Positions 54,052 through 58,360 of a DNA stretch of 58,360 nt are shown here, piece by piece. The stretch is taken from assembly GCA_963540225.1 (NCBI GenBank), contig CAUTNH010000002.1, forward strand, positions 1 through 58,360. Reading direction: 5' to 3'. A model generated the notes under the pieces. It was given only the letters and a program-made list of their open reading frames with translations, had not been told where the DNA came from and made no database searches. Position numbers and translations under genes: made by a program. The DNA is from CAUTNH01 sp963540225. GTDB lineage: Bacteria; Bacillota_I; Bacilli_A; Acholeplasmatales; Acholeplasmataceae. Within the stretch, counting starts at the first letter, position 1. Each line of letters opens with the position of its first letter.

Positions 54052-57000
54052 CTATCTTGATCCAAAAATTCTTAGATCATATATTCTGGCAGTAATATCT
54101 TGACCACCGTTTACAACATTTAACTTAATATATCTGCATGATACTGGTTCGTCTAGTTTATCAACTGTTATATCTTTAATATTATTTTCTCTGTGAACTA
54201 CCTTAGTCCAATTAACCTTATCATTTGATGTATATATTTCATACTCAGATGTTATTGCGCCTCTATTTGATCTATCCCATGAATTGGAAAGTGATGTTGT
54301 ACAATGTGATAATTCAAATCTTGAAACAGATACCTCGGCTGCAAATTCAACAATTACCCATCTTTGTCCAGGACCTTTTGATGTATTACACCACTTAGTC
54401 GCAAGATTAGGATTTCCATTTGCATCAGTATCGATAAGATAGGCTGGTTTTTCACTACTGTTAGGAATACCAGGAGAATAATTTATTCCTTCATACTCCT
54501 CACTATCATTTATTTTAGCATCACTTGTAATATCTGATTCAGCCTCTACATTATTAGAGATAATAACTCCTTTTTCAACAGTAAAACTATCTTCTCCATA
54601 TGGATTTTTACACTTATAAGAAAAGCCATAAAATCCTTCTTTATTAAATCTTACAACATAGGAATTACTTCCTTCAATTTTTTGAACATCTATAATTCCT
54701 TCATTTTTCTCACCCGGCTTATTATAAAAATTAAATTCATAACTTTCGGTATTTTTATCAAGAACAGGTGTAAATATTATTGATTCGTTAACTTTTGCAA
54801 TCTTGCTTGATAGTTTAACTTCTGCCTTTCCACCTTCAACAAGTTTATTTGGCCAGTCGTATTCTATAATTGTATTGCTTGAAATAACATTATCAAATTT
54901 ATCATATGCAACAATTTTTATTTTAAACTTTTTATCGTATTCACTAAGAGTAGGAAATTTCGGATTAAGTGGAGATTGAGCATATCTTATGATTTCTTTA
55001 GCAATTATATTGTTTGTTTTAGACATACCTAAATAATTTAGCGAACCATCATTTTTTACTTGGTATGCAACATAATAATTTGCATTATCTAAATCATCAA
55101 AACTTAAAAGTGCCTCGGCTACAATGTTATCATTAAATCCAACTTTATCAAATTTAGGATTTTTTAACTCATTGTTTTGATTTTGTAATAGCTCTTCTTT
55201 ACCAATAAACAATGAATAAAAATTAAAGTTAAAATCTGTATTATTGTTATTTTCAACAACTAAAGATATTTTTACAATTTTCTTGCATAATTTAGGAATT
55301 TCAAAATCTATTTCATTAACATTTCGATCTGTTATTTCCTTAGGATTTGACATATAGTCTGTAAATTCTGATGTTGCCTCATCATATGATGTAATTTTTA
55401 ATCTTAATTTTGTTCCATTTGGTAAATTTTTACTTTGATATTTTACCTTATAAACATATTTTTGGCTAGAAAGTTCACCTAAATTCATATATGATGAATA
55501 TAAATCAATACTAGTTTTATTATTTTTTAAGATTGTACCACTTATATTAAGAGATGTTAAGCCATTATAAACATTTTCAAAATCATATTCAAATTTAGTT
55601 TTACCACCTTCATCTGATTGATTATTCCAAAAAGGAAGTATTGCTTGATTTGAAAAATTATTATATCCTCCACCTATAAAATGTGTAGAACTATCTTTGA
55701 AATCTTTTATCAAAGAACCATCTTTAAAATATTTCTTACCATTATTTAAATTAAAATTTGAATAAAAATTATCATCTACAATAGGTGTTTTAGCAATCAT
55801 ATGCTCAGCAAGATTAAAATACTTACCTCTGTCAAATTTTTTAGCATCATCTTGACTAAGTGTTTTAAGATATTCTTTTAACTCTTCGGTTCTTTTATTA
55901 TTCCAGTTTCCAGAATCTGTAAACTCTTCTAACCTTTTAATATATGAATAATAATCATTTGAACCGTATAAATTTGTTGGATCCTTTGGATCTAGTTTAC
56001 TATAATTAAAATTATTATTTCTTAGATTAAATAATCTATTAGATAAATTAACCAAAAATAAATTGGTTACTAGCATTTTTTTACCAGGTGATACTTCTTT
56101 TATTAAATCCTCATAATTATTCAAAGTAAATGAATCATTTTTATTATATCCTGCAAAAACTGATTTATAAAAAGTATCTTCATCTTTTTTAGTATCATTG
56201 GTATATTTTTTTATTTCATCTAAAATATCTAAATCATTTACTCCAAGACCAAAATGCGATGTTATAAATATATCACATGATTTAGCCATTTCTTTATGTA
56301 TTGAATCATATGTTTTAGTAATTGTAGTGCTGCCGTTATCTGAAACTCCTTCAGATAATAAAAGTTTATTTCCATCATTGTTAAGATTTTCTTTTAATTT
56401 TCTTAAGAATGGAATTAGTTCTTCAGCAGTTATTTTTGTATATTTTTCTTGATTTTTCTTATATTCTAATCTTTCAGCCATTGAAAGAGATGATAAGTTT
56501 AAATATCCTTTATAAAAACCTGTTTTTATAGACACAAACCATCCATCAAAGCCAAGTCTTTTAGGAATTTCAGATAAAGCCTTTAAATGCTTAAATATTC
56601 GTCCATTATCTGTTAACTCATTTTTAATAAGTTCTTCTAATGTTGATTTACTTCCTCCTAACGCTTCAAAATCAATTGTAACAGAGCCATAAACTTTAAC
56701 ACCGTTTTTATGGAACATATCAATTATATCTTTACTTGGAATTGCAACATCCCCTAGTTTGTTATTAACTACAACAGAATCTATATATTGCATTAGGTTA
56801 TAATTCATTTGATGGAAACCATCTTGTTTATATACCATATCAATATATTGTTTTATCTCATCGTATAAAATAACTTTTCTACTAGTCGCATTAGGATTTA
56901 TATTTACCTTTGAATCAGATCTTTTAGCAAGTGATTCTTTTGAAATATATTTATATTTTAGATCTTCATCAGATAATTTATTAAATTTTTCTAAATCATT

Positions 57001-58257
57001 TATAGACATTGCCAAGTCTTTTGGAACAATATCAGATTTAATACTTTCCTTTTCTGATTTAAACTTCTCACTTGGCGGAAGAATAATAAATTCTTTTTCT
57101 TTTATATCAGAATAGTTCAAATCGGAATCGTGTGCCTGATATTTAACTGTGTAAAATCCAGGTTCTTTTTTACCTATTTCAGTAAAGTTATCACATTCTA
57201 AACCATTCTTATAATATGCTTTAAAATTGATTTGTTCATTTTTTATTCTTACACCAAGATAATCTGTTGCAATAACATAATCTTTAATATTTTTAATAGA
57301 TATTGCAGCACTAGATGCAATATCAAGTGCAGTTGGAACAATAAGTTTTGGTTTTCTAATATCAGATTTTGTTCCTCTGTTTATTAAAAGATAAATCTCC
57401 GTAGAAACAGTTTCATTTAAATAATCATCAGAGCAAGCAATTTGAACATATTGTCTTGATGTATTTATAAAATCAGTAGTTTGTTTAAAATATATTCTAG
57501 ATGATATATCTTTTCCACTTGCATCAAAGGCTCTTATTCCTTTTTCTTTAATTAAGTCTTTACTTACACCTTTTTCACTTATAAATACCTCACCATCAAC
57601 AGGTAAGTTTTCTAATCTTGGATGACATGATTTAAAAGGATTCTTCATTTTACAAAAATCAAATTCTTTATTAAATTTAGCTGCTCCCATAAGTTCAAGT
57701 CTCATATAATCATCTAAGTCTTTAACTTGCTTTTGGATTATTTTAAAATCATCATCAAATGTTGTAGACTCTTTTAAAATTTCTATTTTTTGATTTACAT
57801 ACTCCATATAAAAATCTTTAAATTCTTTAGGATATGAAACATTTGAAAAATTATACAAAGATGATATTAAAGCAGAAACTTTATCAAGCTGAACAATTTC
57901 TTTTTTATAAGGTTTTATAGAATCTATTTCTGATTTTACTCTATTTAAATTATCAATATTTTGGATAAGTTCACTATGAGTAAGACTGTTGTTTTTATAT
58001 GCAATAGTTGCTTGATCTATTTTTTGATTTATTTCGTTATACTTATCTTTTTTAATATAGTAGTATCCAGCAAATCTTAAAGTGCTACTATCATATGCAA
58101 TTAAAGGATTTCTTGCTCTTTTAATTTCATTTATTTTTGAAAGAAGTTGAGTTTTATCAAGTTTTTCTTCTTTTAAATTTTGCTTGTTACATGCAAAAAG
58201 CAAAAGTGAAAATAGCGGAACAATTAAAAGTAATAATAAATATTTATATTTTTTCAT
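54052..58257 (-). CDS. GH85-like surface lipoprotein with altered catalytic residues and F5/8-type domain
   Basis: This 1401-residue lipoprotein has a signal peptide with lipobox LLFAC (Cys near 23), a helical region (about 30-190), beta domains, and from about 460 to 870 a domain like glycoside hydrolase family 85, the endo-beta-N-acetylglucosaminidases that cut N-glycans in their chitobiose core. Matching stretches are DMFHKNGVKVYGSVTIDFEA (about 509-528), LGFDGWFVSIKTG (568-580), and a downstream PIVDDNFYSNFNLNNGKKYF segment. The family has DGW(F/L)xNxE, whose Asn and Glu do catalysis; here the residues are Ser576 and Lys578, so normal hydrolysis looks impossible. A PKD-like beta domain (about 1170-1250) and an F5/8-type C (CBM32-like) domain (about 1255-1400) end the protein. 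AAAGGAGGAAT gives a strong start. It precedes the binding-protein genes. Confidence 0.8.
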   Translation of the reverse strand: MKKYKYLLLLLIVPLFSLLLFACNKQNLKEEKLDKTQLLSKINEIKRARNPLIAYDSSTLRFAGYYYIKKDKYNEINQKIDQATIAYKNNSLTHSELIQNIDNLNRVKSEIDSIKPYKKEIVQLDKVSALISSLYNFSNVSYPKEFKDFYMEYVNQKIEILKESTTFDDDFKIIQKQVKDLDDYMRLELMGAAKFNKEFDFCKMKNPFKSCHPRLENLPVDGEVFISEKGVSKDLIKEKGIRAFDASGKDISSRIYFKQTTDFINTSRQYVQIACSDDYLNETVSTEIYLLINRGTKSDIRKPKLIVPTALDIASSAAISIKNIKDYVIATDYLGVRIKNEQINFKAYYKNGLECDNFTEIGKKEPGFYTVKYQAHDSDLNYSDIKEKEFIILPPSEKFKSEKESIKSDIVPKDLAMSINDLEKFNKLSDEDLKYKYISKESLAKRSDSKVNINPNATSRKVILYDEIKQYIDMVYKQDGFHQMNYNLMQYIDSVVVNNKLGDVAIPSKDIIDMFHKNGVKVYGSVTIDFEALGGSKSTLEELIKNELTDNGRIFKHLKALSEIPKRLGFDGWFVSIKTGFYKGYLNLSSLSMAERLEYKKNQEKYTKITAEELIPFLRKLKENLNNDGNKLLLSEGVSDNGSTTITKTYDSIHKEMAKSCDIFITSHFGLGVNDLDILDEIKKYTNDTKKDEDTFYKSVFAGYNKNDSFTLNNYEDLIKEVSPGKKMLVTNLFLVNLSNRLFNLRNNNFNYSKLDPKDPTNLYGSNDYYSYIKRLEEFTDSGNWNNKRTEELKEYLKTLSQDDAKKFDRGKYFNLAEHMIAKTPIVDDNFYSNFNLNNGKKYFKDGSLIKDFKDSSTHFIGGGYNNFSNQAILPFWNNQSDEGGKTKFEYDFENVYNGLTSLNISGTILKNNKTSIDLYSSYMNLGELSSQKYVYKVKYQSKNLPNGTKLRLKITSYDEATSEFTDYMSNPKEITDRNVNEIDFEIPKLCKKIVKISLVVENNNNTDFNFNFYSLFIGKEELLQNQNNELKNPKFDKVGFNDNIVAEALLSFDDLDNANYYVAYQVKNDGSLNYLGMSKTNNIIAKEIIRYAQSPLNPKFPTLSEYDKKFKIKIVAYDKFDNVISSNTIIEYDWPNKLVEGGKAEVKLSSKIAKVNESIIFTPVLDKNTESYEFNFYNKPGEKNEGIIDVQKIEGSNSYVVRFNKEGFYGFSYKCKNPYGEDSFTVEKGVIISNNVEAESDITSDAKINDSEEYEGINYSPGIPNSSEKPAYLIDTDANGNPNLATKWCNTSKGPGQRWVIVEFAAEVSVSRFELSHCTTSLSNSWDRSNRGAITSEYEIYTSNDKVNWTKVVHRENNIKDITVDKLDEPVSCRYIKLNVVNGGQDITARIYDLRIFGSR

Positions 58258-58270
58258 AACTATTCCTCCT

Positions 58271-58360
58271 TTAATAATTAAACGATATTATAACATTTTT
58301 AGATACTAGATTTTCACCAGGTTTTAAAATATTATATTTTATTAAAACATCATCATTTAT
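58271..58360 (-). CDS. C-terminal end of an upstream gene (cut by window edge)
   Basis: A frame enters from the window end and reads 29 residues ending LKPGENLVSKNVIISFNY before TAA at 58271-58273. The alternating hydrophobic pattern suggests a terminal beta strand pair. It lies 13 bases before the GH85-like ATG, so it is probably part of the same operon. Too short to name. Confidence 0.6.
   Translation of the reverse strand: MNDDVLIKYNILKPGENLVSKNVIISFNY

Noticed and set aside
1..58360. CRISPR array, tRNA, rRNA or insertion sequence
   Set aside because: No spaced repeat series, tRNA arm sequence such as GGTTCAAATCC, rRNA stretch or transposase was seen in either strand.

Overview
The window reads as chromosomal DNA from a very AT-rich, low-GC Gram-positive-type bacterium, probably anaerobic and fermentative. 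Supporting signs are PolC-type replicase, the yaaA-recF-gyrB-gyrA gene order, RNase M5, SpoVG, anaerobic (class III) ribonucleotide reductase genes, and phosphotransacetylase with pyruvate kinase and enolase. Tryptophan is written TGG, and TGA, TAA and TAG all end genes, so the standard bacterial code applies and this is not a classical Mycoplasma. A wall-poor or Mollicutes-related Bacilli lineage is a guess from gene style only; no rRNA or tRNA gene was seen.

Layout. 1-8129 (minus): a cut Bax-inhibitor-like membrane protein, polC, nrdG and nrdD. The nrdD frame is open over its full length except for two nonsense codons four codons apart. 8130-8517 is a T-rich divergent spacer. 8518-18798 (plus): an unrecognised membrane protein, a Trk-type potassium system with two separate RCK proteins, pyruvate kinase, a MATE exporter, an APC amino-acid permease, pta and spoVG. 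18799-19069 is a convergent spacer with three hairpins and a startless ORF remnant. 19070-22421 (minus): MFS transporter, ispE, rsmA, rnmV; a HIT gene diverges from it. 22812-32881 (minus) is one long, tightly packed operon: yaaA, recF, gyrB, gyrA, a ferritin-like/VIT metal transporter, serS and a two-component system. 33105-40410 (plus): eno, then rnr-smpB-PAP2-alaS.

40447-42215 holds two related multi-pass membrane proteins of unknown function. It is bounded by two imperfect copies of a 33-base terminator; removing the segment would put alaS and the downstream permease gene back to back around one shared terminator, so it looks like an insertion.

42213-58360 (minus) is a dedicated carbohydrate-acquisition locus. 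In transcription order: the end of an unknown gene, a very large lipoprotein with a GH85 (endo-beta-N-acetylglucosaminidase)-like domain and a C-terminal F5/8-type carbohydrate-binding domain, a lipoprotein solute-binding protein, a second 1001-residue solute-binding protein with N-terminal beta-sandwich modules, a beta-propeller/TPR membrane protein, a Yip1-like membrane protein, a DUF5696-like membrane-anchored protein and two ABC permeases. No ATPase is encoded, so a shared one elsewhere is inferred. The GH85-like protein has Ser and Lys where the family has its catalytic Asn and Glu, so it may bind glycans without cutting them, or act differently.

The points most worth a second look are the doubly interrupted nrdD, the catalytically altered GH85-like lipoprotein with its unusual transporter set, and the terminator-flanked membrane-protein cassette.
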